A DNA stretch of 64,000 bases from assembly GCF_031877795.1 (NCBI RefSeq), contig NC_133933.1:2788632-2852631 (forward strand). Direction: 5' to 3'. This document shows, in pieces, positions 26,601 through 38,600 of the stretch. Every line of letters starts with the position of its first letter. Position 1 is the stretch's first letter. The notes beneath the pieces are model-generated. The model saw only the letters and a list, made by a program, of their open reading frames with translations, ran no database searches and had not been told where the DNA came from. This DNA comes from Strix aluco (Eukaryota > Chordata > Aves > Strigiformes > Strigidae). The translations under genes and the position numbers were made by a program.

Positions 26601-29600
26601 GCAGGGAAGAGCCTTGTGTGGGTGACACACAGGGCAGCACCCTGCTCTGGGCGGGGGTTGTGCTGAGAAGGGGCCGCTGGCAATCCCCAGCCTGCGTAAT
26701 TGCCCTTTGGCACTTGTTAATGTGTCAGCACAAAGCAGAGCCCATTGAGAATGACCTCCAGCTGCTCCAGGGCAGTCCCATGCTAAGTAGAGCTCAGAAA
26801 AGCATAGGACCAATGTCTAATAAAACAGGATTAGTGACAGAAGTATTTTTATATGTGTACTTAGTTGATCCAAACAGGGTTGCATTAGCAGCCATCGCCG
26901 TAATGTTCACTGCTTGATAAGATTGAAAGTTTTATGTATGGATTTAATTTGTTTTTCAAGGTCAGAAGAGTATCGCTACGTTCTCCAGGATTGCACAGGC
27001 TGTATTGTATCCTGCTTTGTGCTTTATTTATGTGGCTTCAGAAAGGCATCTAACTTCTCTATTTAGAGACGTTTCAGGGTTAGGTGCATCCTTTAAGCAG
27101 GTAGCAAGGTAGTGTTCCTCATTTCTTGCGTGAACATCATAAAAGAAATTTAATGGAGCTGAAAACTAGCCTTCAGGGTGTTTGTGTGTTGTTTTTTCTG
27201 TCCCACCTTGTTCTGGAACCGTCGCCATCCTGAGTCTCCTGTCGAGGCGGAGGTTCAGTATTGACCCTACTAACAGATGTGAAATGCCTCCAGCCTGCCA
27301 GCATGTGTATTAACTGTCTCGTCAGCAAGGCAGTGTCCGCAAAGTTGCGTCCCAAACTTCCTTGTGTAAAGGGGCCATCGTCTTCCGGGGAAGACAACTG
27401 GGATGGCAAAGGGAGAGAGTGAGCCCTAACACAAATTCTCTGGTGGTGTCATCCCTCCTCCACGCCTTCCAGCGTATGGTATGGATGCACACTGAGTCAA
27501 GGTCATAATCAGAACCAGTGGGAAGTTGCTTGGTCAAGCTGTATGGGTTTTTAAGGTCATTTTCTCCAGCACCCTCACCCGTGCTGTTAAAGCAACTGAT
27601 GTCCACCTCTCAACTCCTGGCTGATAACAAGTTGGTGTTGCGGATCGTGCCGCGTGCCTAGCTGGAGCTGTCTGCATCTGAGTCATTCTGCAATCGTACC
27701 CGTAAGGCTGTTTCGCTATGAATTCCCCATTATTAGCTGGCAGCGTTTATCCCTTGATAAGTTCAGTACAGGCTGTGCACATTGCGTGCCTTCGCTAGGA
27801 TGCAAGTCGGATGGGTGACTTGTGCTCAGGTCGCTCCTCGGGCGTTAGCCTTGTTTGAGAGAGAGTTGCTGTTTCCACGCCATCACTGGATGTGTTCATG
27901 TTCCGATGTGTTCACAAGGTACGTCCCGTATATTTTTGTCCTTTAATAAGCTAAATAATTCTAGTAATCTCTCTTGTCTCTCATCCGTGAGTGTACCAGG
28001 GAGATGGTGCGTGTAACTAGGACTCCTTGGCATGACGATGATATAAATAGCACAGCATCGAAGGAGCAGAGTTACTCCTCCAGTGGAGCTGGTCCATGTC
28101 TGCTTTCTAGGGTGTTTGTTTTCTTTTAGTAGCTGTTGAGTTGTGCCATATCCTTGTCTTCCCATGTGCTGTCTGATGTACGGCCAACTCAAATTAAAAG
28201 AAGAGCCAGTCTTCAGTTAAGAGCTTTTGTGGGTGGGTGTGACTTGACATAGAGACAACAATTGAGTTAATAACAACCCAAGTTAATTATCAATGAGGAA
28301 AAGCCCTAAATGTGTGCTTTAAATTTAGGGGAAAACTGTATTTAGCTCAGTATTGCAAGAGGACTAACCTTTTTCTAGCCAAATGGATGACAGTGTGAAA
28401 ACCCTAGACTTGTCTTAGAGTGAGAAGCCCAGAGAATTGCCCAGGCAATTGATCAAGAGGTTATAAACGGGCTTTCCCTGGAGCTTGACACATGCTTAAG
28501 GTTCCTGTTTCTTTGTAATTGCTCTTGCTAATAAGCATTTAATTCATTTCTAGGCTCTCCCTTGTACCCCACGACTAATTCAGCTCCATTTGTCGCCGCA
28601 GTCTTTCCTTTGCCGTTTCCCCTTTCCGCCCGCGAGCTGCTGACCCCGTGTTGGCTTCGCGCTCGTCACAGTCTCCACGACACCCCCCCCCGCACGCCTC
28701 CGCGCTGCGCCAGGGCTCGTCCCCACACCAGTCGCGCTCGCTTCCCTCCCACGTACACAGTCACCCTCCCCGCAGCTTCCCCTGCACGCCTGCGCCCGTA
28801 GGACACCCTCTCCTCTGACACCACTCGCCCACATCGGCCAAGTTCGGCAGGATCCCCCCCCTCTCCAGCCCCCTGCTTTATTGGGGGGGCTTAGCGGGCC
28901 ACGGATTACATCTGCAAAGACACAAAATGGCATGAACCAAAAGAAAACTCGTAGCAAGAATTCAGGAGTTGGGAATGGTTTGAAATTGGAAAGCATTAGA
29001 GTCCTTTCCCATGAATGCCTCAGATCTTACAAGAAACTTTAAACTTCGGTCCTTAAGTTAAAACAAATGTGTCACTCCCTCCCCTCCCCCCCCCCAGATT
29101 CTCAAGCTGACATTTGTCAGCTCTTTGAGAGGCACAGAGCAAATCCACTTGAGGAAAGCTAAATGTTCTGATCCTAACATGACTTTAGCTTTTACCTTTG
29201 GAAAGCCCTTTGTTCTTTCATTCCTCAGGCAAATGCTGCTTGCTGTCTATGCTGAAACGTGTATATTAACCTAAAAGACAGCCTGTTTTGTTTAAAAACT
29301 AAAAGGAAAATTACCAAGTAGAGACAGGAAAAAAGCTGACTTTTTTTTTTGTACTATAAACAGAAACTGCTAAAAATGCTCTAGAAATGTACAGAGGCTG
29401 ATGGATATATTTACTTTAACCTGTTCCAATTTTACCTTTCAGATTGAACTTAAACCAGCCAAAGAACCCAGATTCAGAGAAATATTGTGTAGACAAAACA
29501 AGGGCTGAGTTTTGAAAGTTTTAATTTGCATTCCTGGTTCTTCCTTTGGCTTTTGTATGAGGCCAAGCCATTTGCCTTCCCTGCGTTTGTTTCTTCTGTA

Positions 29601-32600
29601 ACACAGGGAAATGTAACGGCAGTAGTTTGGGCATTTACTGACTGTAGGTTAGCATCTGAATTTTAGTCATTTGCACTAATCAGCCCCCTGAGTTTTTGCT
29701 TTTTTAAAATGATTGAGTGTTGCTGATGCGTGTTCTGTCTATAGGTACATGCAAAGGTTTCTTTTTTCTGCAGAATTGACTGAAACTTACTTCTTCATGG
29801 CTCACAGAGGTATAAACCGGGCACAGGCGTATTGGGAGAAGAAACACAGCGCTGCCGCGGTCCTTCCCTCCCCTTGTTCCCAGCTTCTACCTCTCAGCAA
29901 GTGCTACTAGATGGTATTAGGCCTCTGGATGTGTAGAACAGCCTGGCCCATCATCCAGTACTGTGTGTCTGGTTGCTGAAGCCCAGGCACAAACCGAGCA
30001 CAATATTCTGCTTTGGAGAGCAAGGGACAGATAGTACACCAGGACTATCTGCTCTTTCCTTTCTAGGAAATATGATTGTAGCTCACTTAGAAACAGCAAG
30101 TGTAGCATTAAACTAGCTGGTGAGGTCCTTTTTAGCTGTGTAGAGGCCAGCTGTAGGAGACACCAGTCAAATTCTTGGGCGGTTTAGCGTGTGCTGTGTT
30201 ACTTGTCTGCTGTAGCCCTTCCTCAGGCCGGCTGCCGTATAGCCACACAGTCACAACTGAGGCTGCAGCACAGGCTGGGGGGAGTAAACTGAATCTGAAA
30301 TGTATATCCCAGGTGCTGAGAAGGACCCGTGACTTGTGCCCAGTTTCCCCGACCGGTTGAACCTGGCACAAATCAGCAGCAGCCCTGGGAGAGGGCAGTC
30401 CTTCCTTTCACTCTTGTCTGTGTCCACCATTTCTCTTGTGCCAGGGCTAGCGGTCATGGGAACGACTGACTGAAAACAAGCCTTTTCCTCTTTTCTTCTG
30501 GCAAGTTAATTTTGAGCCAGACCAGTTCCTTGATCTGCTTCACCACATGAGAGCTAGTCCCTGTGTAAAAGTATTGCTGGAAATGAGGGTTTGGCAGAGC
30601 AAGCCTTTTACAGCAAAACCCCTGACATAGACCCAAGTTAAACTGATCGGTCGCTATCAGGGCTAAAGGGGAACCTTTGTGCTCCAGGAGCAAAACACTT
30701 GAGGCAAACCACTTCTGTGTCATCACCTAAATGAAACCGAGCTCCCAGCATATCCCTAAATTAAAAACCATCCATTTGCGTAAGAGAAACGGCAGAATAC
30801 AGCTCATCGTGATTATTAAGGATGTGCCTTCCCGAGCGGTCTCCTTGGTGAAGTGTTTTTGTTTGCGAGAGGTCATTCTCTTTGTGTGAGATCTGGCGTG
30901 GCTCCCGTGGCCCCGCAGCCCCTCGTTCCGAAGGGAAGGTCACAAGATGTCCCTTGGCAGGGTGAACTGGTGTTCTCAGCGCAGCCCTCTCTGAATGTGT
31001 CACACCACGTCGTTTGCCCTGGAAGTTTCCATGCAGGTTAAGTTCAGATGCTGAAGTGCCTCCAACTCCCACCCACTCCAGAAGTTTCTGACATCATTAG
31101 TTTAGAAGTCGGGTGGAGGGCTGTGTGTGAGGACTCTGCTATTTCATCAGGTATCGCGTTACCAGTTAAAAAACCAAACGCTTCATCGCTTCTCTTCGGG
31201 GTTCAGAATAAACTTTCACTTTCCCTGTAGTATCACCTTATGAGTAAACATCAGAGCCCTTTATCCCCCAGTAATTTAATCAGATAAATGGTATTTTATT
31301 GGCCTTTCTGGATGTTGAAGACTTTTAAAATACTAAAAACCATTAGAAATTAATAAACGGGAACAAACAGGAGGCCTGATGCTATCGGCATCTTTAATTT
31401 TGTGCCCAAACTTGTAAATTGCACGTTGGTGGGTTGGACCCAGAAAGTTTCCAATTTTTTGTTACAGAAGGAAATCCAAGAAGTTCTACCATTCAGTAGA
31501 CACTCAGTGGGGCACCTCTGGACTTTAGTGACATAACTCTTTGAGACGGGGACAACCTGAACCTAATGCCTGTGTTTTGCGTGAGCTGTTCAGATTCTCT
31601 AGCTCAGGTTGGAAGGGGTTCATGGGTTAGCTTGCATGGGATGTTTTTGTGCCCACGCTGGGATTATGTCAGTCTCTTCCCGTGATAGTAGATAATGGAT
31701 TAGAGAATTATTTCAAAGGGTAATTATTTTTTAAGTCGGGGACTCAGCATTTCTTTCAGAAGAGTTGTAAACAGATTTATAAAGAAAGGATTTACTAGTT
31801 ATTGTAGCGCTGTTCAGGTTGAACAGCTAATACTCCCCAGGATTGACTGTACCTCTAGACACTGCGTTTTAAATCCAACTGCCAGAGTCTTGGTGAATGG
31901 GGTTTAGTTTTCTTTTACCATTGTGCTGGTGGTATTTTAATGGATTTTTTGGCCTCGTGCCCCATGTTTACTTTAGAATTTTAATTCTTTTTAAATATTA
32001 TTTTAATTTCTATGTGTTTGAGTTGCGAAATGTTACTTTTGAAAGCTTTCCTTCCCCTTATAAAAGAGCTGTGCTTACAAACATTCCTTCATCTACTCCT
32101 CTTTGCATAGATAACTACAGAAAATGAATTTCTGCCAGGTTAAGGCTAGTTTTTTATTAGACTGGGCCATCACAGAAGCATACCTAGATTGTTGGTTGGG
32201 TTCCAGCTCTTTCAGTTGGATTCATGTGAAGACAGTAAGGTGTGGTACCACACAGCGAGAAGCAGTCAGAAGAGGAAGTTGAACTCTTGCCAAAGACATA
32301 GTACTTCTTCCTTTTTATGTGTGGCGTTCGAGCCTTTTTTACCCTACCTGCTCCCAACGCGCTGCATCATGCAACGTTTTTTACTTCACGTGTGTAATGT
32401 CACTGGTTCCAGTCAAGCCGCTCGTGTGGAGCTCGCACAGGTTGATGGAGTGGCTACTCTTCTTCTCCAGTCCTTTCTGGTCCCAAAATCTTCAACAGCG
32501 TTTCTTAACTTTAATAACTTCAGGTTTGTCAGGTTTAACCCTGCCTGTTGTTCTTCTGTACAGAAGTCAGTGAAATAACACTGAATGACACGACCATCCT

Positions 32601-35600
32601 CCGTGCAGCTGCACTCCAGGCATTAGTCAGTGTGTTTGTCTACCTCCTTTTTGTTTGTTTTTAATATTCTTAAGGTGCAAGCCAGCATCTGTTCAAGTTA
32701 GTGGCTACTCTCAAACTGACTTCAGAGGGAGGAGAATTAGATGTTTGTTAAAAGTAACAACATTTTATTTTGTTTGGATGATCGTCTTTTAGGTGGGAAT
32801 GTCCTATGTTTAGAAACTGATGAAAGCTGTACCTGTATAAGAACATGGAATCTAGCCTCTATGTATTTTTTTTTAAGCATGTCATCACAAGATGGGGTTG
32901 CAGCTGTCTTGTTCTCCTTTTTTGCTCTGTTATGTTCTTCTCATCTGGTTAAAAATAGCCCAAGAGGAATCAGTCTTGACTGAGCACTTCCTCTTTCAAA
33001 CTACAGATTTTTTAAAAATTGTATTAAATCATTTATAAGAAAATGCAAATTAGGAGCAAGTTTTTTTGCTGTAATACAATGAGCTGTATACAGCAATTCT
33101 GTTTCTTGTGATTATTGGCACACCACACCTTTCCTATGTCAGGTGGTTAAACAGACTTATTGGGAATTTGCAGAAGTTCCTAGTATAGGAAGTGATGTAA
33201 TTTGAACATTAGTATTACTAATTTTCTCCATATCTATTGTTTTTTTGTATTTATAGAGTTCTCTTAAGCTTTAAGCCTGTTATTACTTGTTTCTGAGGAA
33301 GAGGCTGCCGTGCCTGTGGAGAACATGGCGCAGGACTAGTGCTGCTTTTAATGTGTGAGACAGACTTGATTGCACAACCACAAAGTCCGTGCTTTTGATT
33401 CAGAATCAAAAGCCGGATCCAGATTTGGTGCTTGGCTTCCATCTACAGGGAGTTGACTTAGACAAAAGTATTGAATCTCTATGCTCAATTCCATTTTGAG
33501 GAGGTTGGAAATTTGACTGCTGCTTGGCCTCTCTGGCCGGATCCACACGGTCACCGATGGCTAATACAACACACGAGCGTAAGCCGCCTTGATGCCAGAG
33601 CGTCCTTGGGAGCTAATTGCTTGCTGGCAGTGGTGGCAGAGCATGGCTTAGACTCGCCTGAGCTGCTGGGAGCAAAGCAGCATTGCACTCCTGACGATCC
33701 CTTCTGCAAGGTGCAGTTTAGAGAATGCGCTTTCCTTTTTTTATTCTCTAAATCAGGCTGTTACCAAGAGGCAGTTGGGCTGAGGAGTCTGCCAAACCTG
33801 AGTTAGACTGAACAGCTGTCTGTTCCAAACCTGTTTTCTAAAGATCCTATTTCATTAAGTTAGCAGGTCAACTAAAGTGCATGAAAATCATAAAAGTCAA
33901 GTGCATGAAAGCATAAAACTTTGCTCTGTGTGTCTGGTAACACAGCCACCAACCTGCAAAGTGCACACTGGCAGAACTCCCTTGGGCACCAACATTTCTG
34001 AAATTACGAGTGTAGTTGCTGCTTAGTTTTGTACTCGCTGGTGTTATTTGTCTTGAAATATTGCAGATCATGGACTTGTGAAAGGGAAAGGTGACTCGAT
34101 TTCTTTTTACAGCAGAGGCCAGGAGAAACTGAGATATTTAGAGCACAAGAAAGACTAAAAATGCCAGTGGAAAGTATTCTGAACTCAGTGCATTTATTAT
34201 TTCACACTATCAAAAGGTAAAAGGAAGAAATCATTCAAGTGGGCACTGCGGAATCCCACTCATGGCAGGGTGGAGACCAACCCAGTGATAGTGTTAAAGG
34301 TCAGAGCTTTGCAATCTAATCAGTACAGTGTGATCCCCAGCTTTCTTATCTCGGGCACCTTTAATCTTTTATTCTTGCAAGAGGCCTTTGAAAGGGCAGG
34401 GGAAGGAGTGAACTTGAGAGGTGGTGATCTGTTGACTTGGCACATGTTCGCTTTAGGTAATTGCGAGGAGTATCTAACTACACTGAACTGCTGCTTCGAA
34501 AGCTTTTGGAAAGGAGAGCCACTTCAAATGATTTTAATTATCAGTACTTCTACTTAAATGAAATTAAATCAGTTTCTCATTTTGCTAGCATTGAATGTCA
34601 ACATAATAGTTTAATGTCAGACCTTAAAGGAAAGCATCGAATTCAGAGAGGGCTGCTTTTCCTAGAATCGCCCATTAAGCTGGGAGTACATGAAACACAC
34701 AGTAATGATTTCCCAGGTCCTATGTCTTCTTCACCCTTACACTTATTTTAATTACAAAACTGAAAGCTGGGCTTGGGTTATGCGTTACTGTGTTTTACGC
34801 TGGGAGGAATATGTATGGAAATGGATCCTTTCCAGCAAGGGTTTGCTTGTTGTGTTATGAAATTTATATCATAATGATACTGCTAATGACTATTCTCAGA
34901 GGTACAGAAGTGACACAGATGTTGATGGGAGGGCGGAGATGGTTTGTGTTGTTTCGGCTTCGTTCTTGCCCCAAGAACTGTCTTCTGATTATTCTTCCAT
35001 CTCACTTTCTAGAGGAAAATACCATATAGCAGGAGTGTCTCACTGTTGCAGAAAATCTTCAGCTATGTCCTAGGATTTATTTGTACTGAAATATTTCTCT
35101 TCAGCAGCAGCAACCATTTTATGATTTTTATCATGCAGAAACGAGAGAGAAACGTGTCCAGGGAATGACTTTTAAACTATAGATACATGAAACTGGTCTG
35201 GAAGGCAAGGTGAGGAAACCAGATGCAAGAAACAGCTGGAGAACTAGGACAGTTTAGCCTTGCTTGATGAAAGGAAAGCGTTAAAGGTCTCTGCATCATT
35301 TGTTGTGTACAAGGAATTTATTCATGCAGCCCCTGTAAAGCTTGTAGGGACTATGGGCACGTTTCGTCTGCCTTGGCAACGCCATCTCTTCTACCAGTGG
35401 AGGTTCATCCTCAGTTTCTTGAAGAATTAGTGCTGGTTTTGATGACTAATCCTCAGTCTTGTCTTTCCTTCTGCTGTTCAGTGCCTGAAGAACAGCTGCA
35501 CAACATCGATGAGTACGATCTCAATGTCGTCCGCCTCTGCTTCCAAGCTTTCCTCCCTGACGAACACGGCAACTACACGTTAGCTCTTCCTCCTTTGATT

Positions 35601-38600
35601 TCCAACCCCATCTATGACAACAGTAAGTACCGACTCAGTCATATGTGCATTTCTTTTTTTTTTCCCTTTTGTTTTTCTCTTTTGCTTGGGCTGAAAAATG
35701 CCAGGTCAGTTTCTGAGGTCTGTGCCCAGTCTTTGGGGTCACTTCTGTGGCTTGGGACTGCTAGATGCACGTCTAACTCACGGCAAGTCAGTGAGCATAT
35801 ACTCAAAAGATGATCCCGGGTGAAGCGTTGGTTGACCAGAGTAAGAATTGTCCGTCACATCCACGGACTCACACACGGGTGCTTTCTCAGCCCTTGTTCA
35901 CGTATCACAGTAGTGATCGCAAGGAAAGGCCTGCTCCTGATGTGCCAAGTGATTAAAATAAGTAGTAGTGAGATGGATGGCTGCTGTAAGGCTGATCTGT
36001 TCTCCAAGGGTGGCCTCAAAAGTCTCTTTGTACCCATGAGGAGTTTTGCCTTTGCCTTCTGAGGGCTCTGGAACAGGACTCTCTCTTGAGATTTAGTCGG
36101 AAACTGTCTTAACGCTGATAGATCCTTTTTGTATCCCAGCTGGTTGCTGTTTTCACTGTATCGGTAGGTAACGAGGGAACGTTTGATGATGCTCTGGGAA
36201 GGTGCAGAAGTAGGTGAAACACCCCTTCTTGGCGCCATTTTCCACATTCTACAAAACTGGACTTCTGTATGGCTTTGGCAGGTCACTGCACTTGAGGATT
36301 TTAGCCCTCAGTGTGTGCTGGACTTCTCTGGTGGAGAAGAATAGAAGCAGAGCTTTTAATGATTGGAAACCTTTTGGCAGGGGGGTTTATTTCTGCAGTG
36401 AAAGTATTTCCATGCTGAATACTTCAGTCATTACTTGAACAGAAACTACTAAAACGAGGTCTGCGTTTTATAAAGTGGGTGTTAGAATGGTGTTGCTGTG
36501 GGCATAACCGTAATGAAAATGTTGAATATGAACTCAAGTGTGTTTGGTATTTGTAGAGTCTCTTCTAGAATTATCTAGAAGTGGGAACTGAGTGCATTGT
36601 GCTATTGAGAACCCGTGTAGTACTACAGCAATTAGGGATGAGATAAAATTGATGTACAAGATTTGCAGCTATGTCTCAGATGCCATTTAGAAATGTGCCA
36701 AATCATGATTACTCGTCTATGGTGATTGACGTCAGGCTTTGCTAAGCTGCTGAAATGACAGATAGCTGTGTGGTGGGGGAAGCTTGGTTTTTTAGTGTGG
36801 GTTTACGTGGGCAGCTTCTGATATACTATAGGTATCTAAAATCCTCCGTGTAACGTAGCAGCAGTGTAAATAAAACAGTGTCTAAACTGCAACCACAAAT
36901 CATGAAAATTATGCCGCTCTTGTCTGGAACAGCAGTTTGAGATCTGAATTTCTTTTAGAAATGTTAGCCTTTTAAAACCTGCTCTGTCACACAGAACTGG
37001 GTATGGTCTAAGGTTATAAGTTTAGATAAAATGGTATGGTACAATGGGCGTGGAAATCTTAGGGTGTTGCATTTCAAGCTTGCTCAGATCTGTTGAGATT
37101 CAGGAGCAAAAAGGTATCCAAAGCTTTTCTGAAAATCAGCTTGCACGTTTTAAAGCTAGTATTTTCTTCACTTTCTAATACTTTGTAGTCTGTAGCTGCT
37201 CTGGATAGTAGAGATACACAAGAATAATACGAACATAATATAGAGGCAATCACATCAGCAGACTGCAAGTGTATGAAATTCAGTATTACAGGCACCTTTT
37301 GTTTTCAGTTGCTTATCATATGAACTAGTTTTGAACCAAACTTTCCCAAACTGTGTATCTTACCATGCTGAAAACTCTTGGGAAGAGTCAGATAAAGCCG
37401 CCAACTGTTTCTGGGAAATGTGGTTCGGGAGAACATGTTGTTCTGCCCTTGTTGAAAGTGACGTGATTTTGGGTGAGAAGCTTGTTTTTCTAGGGATTTG
37501 TTACCAGGAGTGTGCTTTTGGGGAGTGAGAAACAGGAATTGGGCAGGAGTTGAAGCAACAGGGAGGCAAGGACGTGGACGGGGGGAGATGGGAAGTGGCA
37601 CAGCGCGACAGGCCACGGAGAACATCTCCCTGTGAGGCTGGTGCCACGCTCGGCCTTCATCCGGGGCCGACAGCGGAGAGTGGTGCGTCCATGTCTGCTG
37701 GCGTTCGTGTTTCTTTCCTTTATCCTCCCTTCTAAACTCCCGCTGAGCAGACCTTCCTAAAAACCTGTTAAAAGGACACCGAGTGCCATTCAAGCATACA
37801 GAAGTGAAACAAAGGTAAAATTAGGCTTCTTGCGATTCTTACTTTACCCTTCCTGCGAAAAACGCACAATGACGCTATCAATCATATGATCCTGTGCTGT
37901 TTCTGGGTTTGTTTTGTTTCCCCTCCCTTCAAAGTTTCTGATTCATTCAGCAAATGAAGTGGTGTGTGTCATGTAGTAAATGAGGCTGTAGCACCCACTT
38001 CTCCTCATAATAATAGTAATAGCTGCAGATAGTAACTGCGTAATTGGGGCCTGGCCTGAGGTTACCAGGAGCTCTGTTTTAAGCGTACCTGTACAGTACC
38101 ATGAAAGATTGGGCAGGAATTGACTCAAACCGAGAGTCTAAAATAGGTTACTGAGGGAGCGAGGGGCACAGCTGCACGGGTTTCTTGTGTCTGGAGGCGA
38201 GCGGCCGCGAGCTGCAGGATCAGGGAACATCAAGCCCTGCTTCTGAATTTCCTGCACGGAGCGACTTGTTCCGTGTGGGTCTCGGGGTGTGTCACACTCC
38301 TGCAGCTGTTGCCTTCCCTTCGTACGCCTTAACTCCCAGCACCTCATCTTCACTAGCGACCAAGTTACAGTAATTCTTGATCATCAGATTTGCCTGTTTG
38401 TTTCCAGGAGCTCCCAACACCGCAGAATTGAGAATCTGTCGTGTGAACAAGAACTGTGGGAGCGTAAAAGGAGGAGATGAAATATTTCTACTGTGTGACA
38501 AAGTTCAGAAAGGTAATCTTGACTAGGTTTTTTCTTTCCCTTTGTCCCAAATGGCTGATGCTACCACTTTCGAGCCAGGGAACTGAAGCCCTTCACCACA

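Larger units (their letters stand above)
24810..35481 (+). other. REL: REL intron 4 (10.7 kb)
   Basis: The longest REL intron. It contains GC-richer stretches at about 25190-25770 and 26520-26790, a compact CpG-rich block at 28590-28860, and a possible MIR-like fragment near 29565-29640. No open frame resembles a known protein and no exon of another gene was seen. Confidence 0.8.

Noticed and set aside
28580..28996. 138-codon open frame on the minus strand
   Set aside because: Arises from the GC-rich block; Gly/Arg-rich, no domain, no splice context.
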